Position numbers and translations under genes: made by a program
Part shown: in pieces, positions 6,304 through 14,611 of the stretch
Numbering within the stretch: position 1 is the stretch's first letter
Layout: each line of letters begins with the position of its first letter
From: UBA3775 sp964625275
GTDB taxonomy: Bacteria > Bacillota > Clostridia > Lachnospirales > Lachnospiraceae
Assembly: GCA_964625275.1 (NCBI GenBank)
Contig: CAZVBH010000024.1
Coordinates: 1 to 27,503 of the forward strand
Reading direction: 5' to 3'
Length of the DNA stretch: 27,503 bases
Notes under the pieces: model-generated
What the model was told of the DNA's origin: nothing
Seen by the model: the letters and a program-made list of their open reading frames with translations, nothing else
The model's database searches: none

Positions 6304-7740
6304 ATGAAGAAGATATTGTTTGTTGCATCGGAGTGTGTACCATTTATTAAGACCGGCGGTCTGGCTGATGTAGTTGGCTCATTGCCAAAGTACGTAAATA
6401 AAGAAGAATTTGATATCAGAGTAATGATTCCAAATTATCGTGCTATTCCAGCCAAGTACAAAGAGCAAATGCAGTACAAAACTCACTTTTACATGAATCT
6501 TGCTTGGCGTACACAGTATGTCGGCATTCTTGAAATGGAATATGATGGGGTTAAATTCTATTTCATCGACAATGAATTTTATTTCGCAGGTGACAAGCCT
6601 TACGGAGAAATCTATCAGGATATCGAGAAGTTCGCTTTCTTTTCAAAAGCAGCTCTCTCAGCACTTCCAACAATTGGCTTCCGTCCTGACATCATTCACT
6701 GCCATGACTGGCAGACAGGCCTCGTACCTGTAATGCTTCATGATGCATTTCAGGCCAACGAATTTTATCGTGGAATTAAGACAATCATGACAATACATAA
6801 TCTTAAATTCCAGGGTGTTTGGGATAAGAAGACAGTAATGGATATAACAGGACTTCCTGCTTATTATTTTACTCCTGATAAGCTTGAGGCTTATGGCGAC
6901 GCAAACTACCTCAAGGGAGGTATCTGCTACGCAGATATGGTAACAACCGTAAGCTCAACCTATGCAGAAGAGATTAAGACTCCATTCTATGGTGAAGGTC
7001 TTGACGGACTTATGAATGCAAGAAGCAATTCACTTAGAGGAATTGTCAACGGTCTCGACTACGAGGAGTGGAATCCTGCCACAGATAAATTTATCTACAA
7101 TAACTATGATGCGGTTAACTTCCGTAAAGAAAAGGTTAAAAATAAGAGAGAGCTTCAGAAGGAGCTTGGACTTGCTCAGAATGATAAGATTTTCACAGTC
7201 GGCATAGTTTCAAGACTCACAGACCAGAAGGGACTCGATTTGGTAGATTATGTAATCGAAGAAATCTGTGCTCCGGACATGCAGTTTATTGTTCTTGGAA
7301 CAGGTGATCCAAAGTATGAAAACCTTTTCAGACATTATGAATGGAAGTACAAGGACAGAGTATCCGCAAATATCTACTACAACAATGAAAGGTCTCACAG
7401 AATTTATGCAGCCTGTGACGCATTCCTGATGCCATCACTCTTTGAGCCATGTGGTCTCAGCCAGCTGATGAGTCTTCGTTACGGAACAGTGCCAATCGTA
7501 AGAGAGACCGGTGGATTAAAGGATACCGTAGAGCCTTATAATCAGTTTGAAAATACAGGTACAGGCTTCAGCTTTAGAAACTACAATGCTCATGAAATGC
7601 TTAATGCAGTTCGTTACGCAAAGGACGTTTATTACAACAAGCGTCGTGAGTGGAACAAGATTGTAGACAGAGGAATGGCAATGGATTTCTCATGGCATAA
7701 TTCAGCCGGAAAGTATGAAGAACTTTATCGTCAGATGTAA
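6304..7740 (+). CDS. glgA: Glycogen synthase (ADP-glucose type)
   Basis: This 478-residue GT5 glycosyltransferase transfers glucose from ADP-glucose to the non-reducing end of an alpha-1,4-glucan. The N-terminal KTGGLADVVGSLPK motif (residues 14-27) is the ADP-glucose/glucan site of bacterial GlgA. Conserved HCHDWQTGLVP, TIHNLKFQG and, in the C-terminal Rossmann domain, GIVSRLTDQKG and SLFEPCGLSQL (with the catalytic Glu) are present. Length is normal (about 475-490). ATG 6304 is chosen for AGGAGG (6294-6299) 4 nt upstream and because MKKILFVASE is the family start; an upstream in-frame ATG-like codon at 6277 lacks this support. Other glg genes are not adjacent. It is likely transcribed from its own promoter and stops at the hairpin at 7752-7782. 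Confidence 0.95.
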   Translation: MKKILFVASECVPFIKTGGLADVVGSLPKYVNKEEFDIRVMIPNYRAIPAKYKEQMQYKTHFYMNLAWRTQYVGILEMEYDGVKFYFIDNEFYFAGDKPYGEIYQDIEKFAFFSKAALSALPTIGFRPDIIHCHDWQTGLVPVMLHDAFQANEFYRGIKTIMTIHNLKFQGVWDKKTVMDITGLPAYYFTPDKLEAYGDANYLKGGICYADMVTTVSSTYAEEIKTPFYGEGLDGLMNARSNSLRGIVNGLDYEEWNPATDKFIYNNYDAVNFRKEKVKNKRELQKELGLAQNDKIFTVGIVSRLTDQKGLDLVDYVIEEICAPDMQFIVLGTGDPKYENLFRHYEWKYKDRVSANIYYNNERSHRIYAACDAFLMPSLFEPCGLSQLMSLRYGTVPIVRETGGLKDTVEPYNQFENTGTGFSFRNYNAHEMLNAVRYAKDVYYNKRREWNKIVDRGMAMDFSWHNSAGKYEELYRQM

Positions 7741-7751
7741 AAAATGAAAGT

Positions 7752-7782
7752 AATTCCCACGACAGGAAATGTCGTGGGAATT
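7752..7782 (+). terminator. Hairpin after glgA, probable terminator
   Basis: A perfect 13-bp stem pairs 7752-7764 (AATTCCCACGACA) with 7770-7782, loop GGAAA. It lies 11 nt after the glgA stop. The following bases (TGGTCTGTTTATAAC) are only moderately T-rich, so termination may be incomplete. Confidence 0.65.
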
Positions 7783-7791
7783 TGGTCTGTT

Positions 7792-7821
7792 TATAACTTT
7801 GTTATATATAACCTTGTTATA
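7792..7821. promoter_or_regulatory. Two tandem 15-bp palindromes upstream of murE
   Basis: TATAACTTTGTTATA (7792-7806) is followed directly by TATAACCTTGTTATA (7807-7821). Each is a perfect TATAAC-N3-GTTATA inverted repeat, and the two differ in one spacer base. They lie 36 nt before the murE start and overlap likely promoter sequence (TATAAA at 7820). The arrangement resembles a two-site operator; the binding protein is unknown. Confidence 0.6.
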
Positions 7822-7856
7822 TAAATACCCCTAATAAAAAACAGGAGGGCGTAAGC

Positions 7857-9347
7857 TTGAAATTAGAAAAATTACTCGAAAGACTTGATTATCAGCTGGT
7901 ACAGGGAAGTCTTGATACAGAAATTACTTCACTTGTCTATGATTCAAGAAAGGCAGAAAAAGGCAGTGTATTCGTCTGCATTTCAGGTACGGTCACAGAT
8001 GCCCATACCTACATACCTTCAGTTTGTGAAAAAGGAGCAGCTGCAGTGATAGTCACAAAGGACGTAGAAGTACCCAGTGACATAACTGTAATAAAGGTAG
8101 CTGATGCAAGACTTGCCTTAGCTCTCATGAGTGCAGCCTATTTCGATTATCCGGCCGAAAAGCTTACGACAATTGGAATTACCGGTACAAAAGGTAAGAC
8201 TACCACAACCTTCATGGTTTATAAGGTCCTTACAATTGCAGGAATAAAAGCAGGACTTATTGGAACCATCGAATCAATAATCGGAGAAAAACACATACCT
8301 GCGAGCCATTCGACGCCGGAAAGCTATGTAATTCAGGAACAATTTGCAGAAATGGTCAAAGCAGGAATTACTACAGTAATCATGGAGGTAAGCTCTCAGG
8401 GACTCAAGATGGAAAGAGTAGCTGGAATCACCTATGATATTGGTGTCTTTACAAATCTCGAGCCTGACCATATCGGTGGCAATGAGCATCCTGACTTCGC
8501 AGATTATCTTGATTGCAAGAGAAGACTTTTTAAGCAGTGTAAGATAGGCCTTGCAAATAAGGATGATTCTCATTTTGACGAAATGATGCTTGGACATACC
8601 TGCAGACTTTACACCTATGGCACTGCCGCAGACTGTGATTATAGAGCGACAGATATTACCCTTACCGGAAGCAGAAAATCCGTTACTGAGGATATTGCCT
8701 CAGCAGGCATCAGATATAAAGCAATAGGCAGAAAAGAAATGGATGTATATGTAGACATCCCCGGCAGATTTACTGTCTACAATTCACTTACTGCACTTGC
8801 AATTTGTGACCTTCTTGGTGTCGACACAAAATCAACCTATGAAGGCCTTAGCACAGTCAAGGTAAAAGGAAGAGTAGAGACTGTTCCGGTATCAAAGGAT
8901 TTTACAATCATGGTTGACTATGCCCATAATGAAATGTCACTCCGCAGCGTACTCACGACTCTACGTGAATATGAGCCGGGCAGATTAGTATGTGTTTTCG
9001 GCTGTGGTGGCAACCGTTCAAAGGAACGTCGATTCACAATGGGACAGGTAAGCGGCGAGCTCAGCGACCTTACAATCATAACCTCAGATAATCCTAGATT
9101 TGAAGAACCAAAGGACATCATTGCTGATATCATTACCGGAATCAGTAAAGCTCCTTCACCTGAATATGTAGTTGTAGAAGACAGATATGAAGCCATAAAG
9201 TACAGTCTGGAGCATGCAAAAAAAGGTGATCTTATTCTCGTGGCAGGAAAAGGCCATGAGGACTATCAGGAAATCAAGGGTGTAAAGTATCATATGGATG
9301 ATACAGAGCTTATTCGTAAGGCAGCAGTTGAGCTTAAACTGAGCTAA
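7857..9347 (+). CDS. murE: UDP-N-acetylmuramoyl-tripeptide synthetase MurE, meso-DAP type
   Basis: This 496-residue Mur ligase adds the third amino acid to UDP-MurNAc-L-Ala-D-Glu in the cytoplasm during peptidoglycan synthesis. It shows the N-terminal uridine-binding region (VYDSRKAEKGSVFVC), the ATP loop GITGTKGKTTTT (about residues 107-118), the central HSTPES and MEVSSQGL motifs, and the C-terminal DYAHNEMSL and CVFGCGGNRSKERR. The motif DNPR at residues 411-414 is the signature for meso-diaminopimelate rather than lysine. The start is TTG (7857), supported by AGGAGGG (7843-7849) 7 nt upstream and by the family N terminus. It stands alone here, away from a dcw cluster. The tandem palindromes upstream suggest specific control. 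Confidence 0.95.
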   Translation: MKLEKLLERLDYQLVQGSLDTEITSLVYDSRKAEKGSVFVCISGTVTDAHTYIPSVCEKGAAAVIVTKDVEVPSDITVIKVADARLALALMSAAYFDYPAEKLTTIGITGTKGKTTTTFMVYKVLTIAGIKAGLIGTIESIIGEKHIPASHSTPESYVIQEQFAEMVKAGITTVIMEVSSQGLKMERVAGITYDIGVFTNLEPDHIGGNEHPDFADYLDCKRRLFKQCKIGLANKDDSHFDEMMLGHTCRLYTYGTAADCDYRATDITLTGSRKSVTEDIASAGIRYKAIGRKEMDVYVDIPGRFTVYNSLTALAICDLLGVDTKSTYEGLSTVKVKGRVETVPVSKDFTIMVDYAHNEMSLRSVLTTLREYEPGRLVCVFGCGGNRSKERRFTMGQVSGELSDLTIITSDNPRFEEPKDIIADIITGISKAPSPEYVVVEDRYEAIKYSLEHAKKGDLILVAGKGHEDYQEIKGVKYHMDDTELIRKAAVELKLS

Positions 9348-9392
9348 TTAACATGCAGACATTTTAATGCTTACTTATTGATATTACTGCAG

Positions 9393-9428
9393 AAATGGTC
9401 TTACTCACTTAGAAGTGTGAGACTATTT
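9393..9428 (+). other. Imperfect stem-loop between murE and priA
   Basis: AAATGGTCTTACTCACTT (9393-9410) pairs with AAGTGTGAGACTATTT (9413-9428) with two wobble pairs and a 2-nt bulge. It ends 17 nt before the priA ATG. There is no T run after it. It may be an attenuator or the end of the murE transcript. Confidence 0.5.
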
Positions 9429-9445
9429 CAGACAAGGCTAAAATT

Positions 9446-11500
9446 ATGAAATATGCAGAGGTAATTGTAGATATTTCCTCACCAAATTTGGATAGAACCT
9501 TTACCTATGCTGTGCCGGATGAACTGGAAGCAGAGGTCGGACCGGGAACTCCGGTTATGATTCCGTTTGGCCGGGGCAATAATCTGAAAAAAGGCTATGT
9601 AGTCGGAGTAACCGGAAGTGCACCGGCAGGCAGCTTTCAAATAAAAAAAGTCGACAGCGTTGTTAAGCAGGGGCTTGCCATAGAGGATGAACTGATGGCA
9701 CTCGCCTATAAAATGAAGAGCTTTTATGGCGGTATGCTCAAGGATGCACTTGCAACCGTAATCCCTGTAAAAAAAGCTGTAAACAAAAATCGTTCAGAAG
9801 CAGGAACCAAAAAAGATGCATTTCCTGAAATAACAGAAATTCTTAATCAGTATCCTGACGGCGATGGCCATGTCATCGAATTAAATGATGAACAAAAGGC
9901 CGCGCGAGATACCTTTTGTAGAAACTTTGATTCAGGGGTAAATAAGACCTATCTGCTTTATGGAATTACAGGCAGCGGTAAAACCGAGGTCTATATCGAA
10001 ATGATAAGACATTGTATCGAAAGTGGCAGGGAGGTAATAGTTCTCATACCTGAGATTTCTCTTACCTATCAGACGGTCAGGCGATTTGCCTTAAGCTTTG
10101 GAAATAAAGTAGCTTTTAGTCACTCAAAGCTGAGTAAGGGTGAAAGATATATTCAAAGTGAAAAAGCCAAAAATGGTGAAATAAGTATAATGATAGGACC
10201 ACGTTCCGCACTTTTCACGCCATTTAAAAAGCTCGGCTTGATTATCATAGACGAAGAGCACGAAGGCAGCTATAAATCAGAGGTTACACCAAAGTATCAT
10301 GCGCGCGAGGTCGCCGGTTGGAGAGCAGAAATGTGCGGCGCATCAGTAGTCCTTGGCTCAGCAACTCCTTCAATTGACTCTTATTTAAAAGCAATGAAGG
10401 GCGAATATGAGCTTTTAAAGCTTACCCAAAGAGCCGGAGGAGCTGTCCTTCCAAAGTCTTATATTGTAGATATGCGAGAAGAACTGAAGGCAGGACAGAA
10501 ATCACCATTTTCAAGACTGCTCGATGGTAAAATAAAAGAAAGACTTGAAAAAAAGCAGCAGATAATGCTTTTTATAAATAGAAGAGGCTATGCAGGCTTT
10601 CTTTCCTGCAGAAGCTGTGGACATGTTCCTAAGTGCCCACATTGCGACATTTCACTGACACTTCACTATGACAGAAAGCTTTATTGCCACTATTGTGGCC
10701 ATACAGAAAACAGCACAAGACAGTGTCCTAAGTGTGGTTCGCCCTTTTATGCAGGCTTTGGCACAGGAACAGAAAAGATAGAAGAATATATTAATAAGGC
10801 TTACCCTGAGGCAAAGGTCCTTAGAATGGATGCAGACACAACCTCAAAGAAGGGTGATTTTGAAAGAATACTTTCAAATTTCAGAAAAGGTAAGGCTGAT
10901 ATTCTTATAGGAACTCAGATGATAGTAAAAGGCCATGATTTTCCAAAGGTAACGCTTGTCGGAATATTGGCAGCAGACATGTCCATGTACGCAAGCGACT
11001 ACAGGGCAGCTGAAAGAACTTATCAGCTGATTGCCCAGGCCTCGGGACGTGCAGGAAGAGGAGAGCTGGCAGGAGAGGTTGTAATTCAGACCTATAATCC
11101 TGAGCATTATACAATTCAAAATGCAGCAGCCAATGACTATGAAGGCTTTTATCGTCAGGAGGTTTTATACAGACAGGTATGTGCTTATCCGCCCGCAGGA
11201 AATATGTGTGTGGTTTTCATACAGTCCAGAAGTGAAAAAACCAATCTCCAGGTTTGCAAATCCTTGGAATATGCCTTTGAACAGTATAGGCTAAAAACCG
11301 GAGAAAAATTTAATATCATAGGACCTGCACCCGCAAGTGTAAAAAAGGTGGCAGATGTTTACAGACATCTTTTTTACATTAAGGATAGAGATTACGAAAA
11401 GCTGGTTCGCTTGAAGGATGCAATAGAGCATTTTATCGAAAGCCAAAAGATAAATGATGCTTATGTTCAATTTGATTTTAATCCGATGAGCGGCTATTAA
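9446..11500 (+). CDS. priA: Primosomal protein N' (PriA helicase)
   Basis: This 684-residue protein restarts stalled replication forks by unwinding the lagging-strand arm and loading the primosome. It contains the N-terminal 3'-end-binding domain (about 1-100), helicase Walker A GITGSGKTEVY, Walker B DEEHEGSYK, motif III GSATPS, and a zinc-binding insertion with eight cysteines (CRSCG, CPHC, CHYC, CPKC) near residues 389-434. Later helicase motifs include GTQMIVKGHDFP and QASGRAGRG. It is on the short side for PriA (about 700-800), mainly at the N-terminal domain. The Shine-Dalgarno (AAGG, 9434-9437) is weak. It opens the conserved Firmicute run priA-def-fmt-rsmB. Confidence 0.96.
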   Translation: MKYAEVIVDISSPNLDRTFTYAVPDELEAEVGPGTPVMIPFGRGNNLKKGYVVGVTGSAPAGSFQIKKVDSVVKQGLAIEDELMALAYKMKSFYGGMLKDALATVIPVKKAVNKNRSEAGTKKDAFPEITEILNQYPDGDGHVIELNDEQKAARDTFCRNFDSGVNKTYLLYGITGSGKTEVYIEMIRHCIESGREVIVLIPEISLTYQTVRRFALSFGNKVAFSHSKLSKGERYIQSEKAKNGEISIMIGPRSALFTPFKKLGLIIIDEEHEGSYKSEVTPKYHAREVAGWRAEMCGASVVLGSATPSIDSYLKAMKGEYELLKLTQRAGGAVLPKSYIVDMREELKAGQKSPFSRLLDGKIKERLEKKQQIMLFINRRGYAGFLSCRSCGHVPKCPHCDISLTLHYDRKLYCHYCGHTENSTRQCPKCGSPFYAGFGTGTEKIEEYINKAYPEAKVLRMDADTTSKKGDFERILSNFRKGKADILIGTQMIVKGHDFPKVTLVGILAADMSMYASDYRAAERTYQLIAQASGRAGRGELAGEVVIQTYNPEHYTIQNAAANDYEGFYRQEVLYRQVCAYPPAGNMCVVFIQSRSEKTNLQVCKSLEYAFEQYRLKTGEKFNIIGPAPASVKKVADVYRHLFYIKDRDYEKLVRLKDAIEHFIESQKINDAYVQFDFNPMSGY

Positions 11501-11502
11501 AG

Positions 11503-11550
11503 CTTATCTGAAACGTCTGGCTTATTAAGCAGGCACTTTTCAGCATTAGT
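11503..11550 (+). repeat. Structured repeat element, copy 2 (between priA and def)
   Basis: A short version of the element seen at 3702. Ends CTTATCTGAAACGT (11503-11516) and ACTTTTCAGCATTAGT (11535-11550) form the closing stem with one mismatch. A single inner arm pairs GCTT (11520-11523 region) with AAGC (11527-11530) around ATT, extended by a mismatch and two pairs. The element starts 2 nt after the priA stop. Confidence 0.65.
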
Positions 11551-11572
11551 GAGAGTACTAAAAAAATAAATA

Positions 11573-11578
11573 TATAAT
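11573..11578 (+). promoter_or_regulatory. Candidate -10 box upstream of def
   Basis: TATAAT at 11573-11578 sits in an A/T-rich stretch; the base sequence 17 nt upstream (TGAGAG) is a poor -35. A small hairpin TCAGAC/GTCTGA (11586-11591 with 11599-11604) follows before the def Shine-Dalgarno. An internal promoter is possible but not certain. Confidence 0.4.
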
Positions 11579-11627
11579 ACTAGTGTCAGACGGCTTAAGT
11601 CTGATAAAAAACTTAAAAGGAGGACAT

Positions 11628-12107
11628 ATGGCAGTTAGAAACATAAGAGTAGAGGGAGATCCAATTTTAGAAAAGGTATGCAAACCGGTTTCATCAATGA
11701 CTGACAGAACAAGTGAACTCATTGATGACATGTTTGAAACAATGTATAAGGCAATGGGTGTTGGCCTCGCAGCTCCGCAGGTTGGAATTTTAAAGCGAAT
11801 CTGTGTAATTGATGTTTCAGAAAATGGCGATGAACCAATATGCCTGATAAATCCGGTAATAGTTGAAAAATCAGAGGAAACTCAGACAGGCTTGGAAGGA
11901 TGTCTTTCAGTACCGGGTCGAAGCGGAGAGGTAACTCGTGCAAACTGGGTAAAGGTTGAAGCACTTGACAGAGATATGAATCCGATTACTCTTGAGGGCG
12001 AAGGACTTTTAGCAAGAGCTTTCCAGCATGAAATTGATCATCTTGACGGAAATCTTTATCTTAAGCTTGTAGAGGGTGAGCTCTATAAAAACGAAGATTT
12101 AGAGTAA
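11628..12107 (+). CDS. def: Peptide deformylase
   Basis: This 159-residue metallohydrolase removes the formyl group from the N-terminal methionine of new proteins. All three family motifs are present: GVGLAAPQVG (residues 44-53), EGCLSVPG (90-97, Cys92 a metal ligand) and QHEIDHLDG (133-141, His134, Glu135 and His138). The start at 11628 is chosen because AGGAGG (11618-11623) lies 4 nt upstream and MAVRNIRVEGDPIL is the usual N terminus; an upstream in-frame codon at 11583 has no Shine-Dalgarno. fmt follows after 11 nt, so the enzymes that add and remove the formyl group are made together, as in most bacteria. Length is typical of Clostridia type 1 deformylases. Confidence 0.96.
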   Translation: MAVRNIRVEGDPILEKVCKPVSSMTDRTSELIDDMFETMYKAMGVGLAAPQVGILKRICVIDVSENGDEPICLINPVIVEKSEETQTGLEGCLSVPGRSGEVTRANWVKVEALDRDMNPITLEGEGLLARAFQHEIDHLDGNLYLKLVEGELYKNEDLE

Positions 12108-12118
12108 TGGAGAAATAA

Positions 12119-13060
12119 ATGCGCATTATATATATGGGAACGCCGGAGATAGCGGCAACAATTTTAAAATATATGATTACAAGAAAGGAAGATGAAATTG
12201 TTCTTGTAGTCACCCAGCCTGACAGACCAAAGGGCAGAGGAAAAGAGCTTAGTCAGTCGGATGTTAAAAAGGTAGCCCTTGAATATAACATCCCAGTCTA
12301 TCAGCCTGAAAAAATAAAAAATGCCGAGAGCGTCGCTTATTTAAAGAACTTTAACGCAGACATGATAGTAGTAGCGGCCTTTGGACAGATTCTCTCAAAA
12401 GAGATATTGGAGCTGACAAGCTTCGGCTGTCTAAATGTGCATGCCTCACTACTTCCAAAGTATAGAGGTGCGGCACCTATTCAATGGAGCATTATTGATG
12501 GCGAAGAAAAGACAGGCATAACAATAATGCAGATGGATGAAGGACTTGACACCGGAGACATTATTCTCAAAAAGGAAATTGAAATAGCTAAAGACGAGAC
12601 AGGCGGTTCACTTCATGATAAGCTGGCTGAAATTGGTGGAGAAGTCCTTTATGAAGCTATTGAACAGCTTAAAGAAGGCAAAGCAACCCATACTCCTCAG
12701 GGAGAAGCAGCTTCACATTATGCTTCAATGCTTAACAAAAAAATGGGACTGCTTGATTTCACAAAAACTGCCGATGAGCTTGACAGATTAATCAGAGGAC
12801 TCACTCCTTGGCCGGGCTCTTATACCTTTATAGACGGTAAAATGCTTAAAATTTTAAAAGCAGAGACTGTAGCTTCCGTAGATACAGCCTTCAAGCCGGG
12901 CGATGTCTTCGAAATAGGAAAAAATGGCTTTAAAATTCAGACCGGCATGGATGCATTACATATAATTAGCGTACAGCCGGAAGGTAAAAGAGCAATGGAA
13001 GCAGCAGAATACGTAAGAGGTAAAGACCTTACAGGCAGGAATCTCTTATCAGAAAAATAA
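12119..13060 (+). CDS. fmt: Methionyl-tRNA formyltransferase
   Basis: This 313-residue enzyme formylates initiator Met-tRNA using 10-formyltetrahydrofolate. The N-terminal catalytic domain starts MRIIYMGTPEIAA and has the FGCLNVHASLLPKYRGAAPIQW motif, with the catalytic Asn and His, and the DTGDII segment with its Asp. The C-terminal OB-fold-like tRNA-binding domain begins near LLDFTKTADEL and includes LTPWPGSYTF. Length matches the family. The start ATG at 12119 is 11 nt after def, with GGAGA (12109-12113) in the gap, so it is very probably cotranslated with def. In some relatives a zinc protease gene sits between fmt and rsmB; here there is only a 116-nt spacer with no recognised feature. 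Confidence 0.96.
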   Translation: MRIIYMGTPEIAATILKYMITRKEDEIVLVVTQPDRPKGRGKELSQSDVKKVALEYNIPVYQPEKIKNAESVAYLKNFNADMIVVAAFGQILSKEILELTSFGCLNVHASLLPKYRGAAPIQWSIIDGEEKTGITIMQMDEGLDTGDIILKKEIEIAKDETGGSLHDKLAEIGGEVLYEAIEQLKEGKATHTPQGEAASHYASMLNKKMGLLDFTKTADELDRLIRGLTPWPGSYTFIDGKMLKILKAETVASVDTAFKPGDVFEIGKNGFKIQTGMDALHIISVQPEGKRAMEAAEYVRGKDLTGRNLLSEK

Positions 13061-13176
13061 GATTAACCATAGTAATGGCTTTGAAAATAAAAAGCTAAGC
13101 GCAGGTATTCAAATCTTAAAAATCAGAAGAAACAATACAGGCATCAAAAATTTAGTCATAGATAATAGGAGATTAA

Positions 13177-14532
13177 ATGACAGACAGAGAGCTTGCTTAT
13201 CATATTTTATATGACATTCATATAAATGGAGAGCTTTGCCACAAAGCATTAAAAAAGCATTTAGACAATTTAGATGAGTCGGGCAAAGCTACAATAAATA
13301 AACCCTTTGTAACCAGACTTGTAAAGGGAGTAACAAAGCGTTACATTACCCTAACCTGGGCAGAAAGCATCCAGGCAGGAAGACCGGTATCCAAAATAAA
13401 ACCTCCTGTCAGAATCATCCTGGCAATGGGACTTTATCAGGGCTGTTATATGTCAGTGCCCGTATCGGCAGCCTGCAATGAAGCGGTAAAGCTTGCAAAA
13501 AAGCATAAGCTTTCAGGACTTTCCAGCTTCGTAAATGCTGTTCTTCGTGGCTTTTTCAGAAGCAGTAATTCAATGGAGGACTTTATAGAAAAGAATGTCT
13601 TAGGTCTTTCCGAAACAAAAAAGCTTGAAATTATATATTCATGTCCGGAATGGATTATAAAAAATTTTATAGCACTTAATGGAAAAGAGCAGACAATAAA
13701 TATGCTTCAAAGCTTTTATAAAGAAAAAAAGCTGACAGTATATAAATTAAATAATAAAGTATCTGACGAAGAGCTTGAGCAGTCACTGAAAAAAGATGAG
13801 GTCAGCTTCCTGAAAAGTTCATTGGCAGATGATGCCTATGAGCTTGAACTAAATGGTCAGATAAGCAGCTTAGAGGCCTTCAAAAAAGGCTGGATTATTG
13901 TTCAGGACATAAGCTCAATGCTTGCCTCTCAGGTGATACCGGCGGTTTCAAATGCGAAAGTACTTGACCTTTGTGCCGCACCCGGAGGAAAAACTATTCA
14001 TCTTGCATCACTACTGTCTGATAAAAATGGTGAAATTATTGCAAGAGATGTATCGGACTCAAAGTGCAGACTGATAGAAGAAAACTGTAAGAGAACAGGC
14101 ACAAAAAATGTTAAGACTGAAGTAGCAGATGCTTGTGAACTAAGGACGGCGGATTTAAATAAATATGATATAGTCGTGGCAGATTTACCATGCTCCGGAC
14201 TCGGTGTAATCGGGAAAAAGCCTGACATAAAATATAAAACAAAGCCGGAGGACATAAATTCTTTAGCCTTGCTTCAACGTAAGATTTTAGACAATGCCAT
14301 GCAGTATGTAAAGCCCGGTGGCTACCTCGCTTACAGCACCTGTACCATAACTTATGAGGAAAATCAGCAAAATGCTGATTACATACGACAAAATGGCAGC
14401 TTTGAGCCTATTGATTTTACTAAATTACTTGACAAAACCATGCATGATTATTTACAATTGTATGGTTATTTGCAAATTTTGCCTGATGAGCTGCATGATG
14501 GATTTTTTATTGCCTTATTCAGGAAAAAATAA
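13177..14532 (+). CDS. rsmB: 16S rRNA (cytosine-967-C5)-methyltransferase RsmB
   Basis: This 451-residue protein has an N-terminal NusB-like RNA-binding domain (about 1-140) and a C-terminal SAM-dependent m5C methyltransferase domain. The SAM-binding motif is VLDLCAAPGGKT, the motif IV cysteine is in ADLPCSGLGVIG, and the motif VI catalytic cysteine is in YSTCTITYEENQ. These are the diagnostic residues of RsmB/Sun enzymes, which methylate C967 of 16S rRNA. Length is typical (430-450). The start ATG at 13177 has AGGAGA (13168-13173) upstream. It lies between fmt and rlmN, the conserved Firmicute order. Confidence 0.94.
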   Translation: MTDRELAYHILYDIHINGELCHKALKKHLDNLDESGKATINKPFVTRLVKGVTKRYITLTWAESIQAGRPVSKIKPPVRIILAMGLYQGCYMSVPVSAACNEAVKLAKKHKLSGLSSFVNAVLRGFFRSSNSMEDFIEKNVLGLSETKKLEIIYSCPEWIIKNFIALNGKEQTINMLQSFYKEKKLTVYKLNNKVSDEELEQSLKKDEVSFLKSSLADDAYELELNGQISSLEAFKKGWIIVQDISSMLASQVIPAVSNAKVLDLCAAPGGKTIHLASLLSDKNGEIIARDVSDSKCRLIEENCKRTGTKNVKTEVADACELRTADLNKYDIVVADLPCSGLGVIGKKPDIKYKTKPEDINSLALLQRKILDNAMQYVKPGGYLAYSTCTITYEENQQNADYIRQNGSFEPIDFTKLLDKTMHDYLQLYGYLQILPDELHDGFFIALFRKK

Positions 14533-14547
14533 AGACATTAATCCTAT

Positions 14548-14598
14548 CAGGTGCAGACTAAGTAAAAACTAAAAGCAGGTCTGCGACCTGTTACTTAG
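14548..14598 (+). promoter_or_regulatory. Mutually exclusive hairpins in the rsmB-rlmN spacer
   Basis: Form A pairs 14548-14558 (CAGGTGCAGAC) with 14579-14590, 11 bp with one bulged G. Form B pairs CAGGTC (14576-14581) with GACCTG (14585-14590) and CTAAGTAA (14558-14565) with TTACTTAG (14591-14598). Both use 14579-14590, so only one can form. The 3' end lies 13 nt before the rlmN start, next to its Shine-Dalgarno region. It may control rlmN translation; this is inferred from pairing only. Confidence 0.45.
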
Positions 14599-14611
14599 AA
14601 AGAGCAATCAT

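Noticed and set aside
13061..13176. Small gene or regulator in the fmt-rsmB spacer
   Set aside because: No start with ribosome site, no strong hairpin and no coding signal seen.
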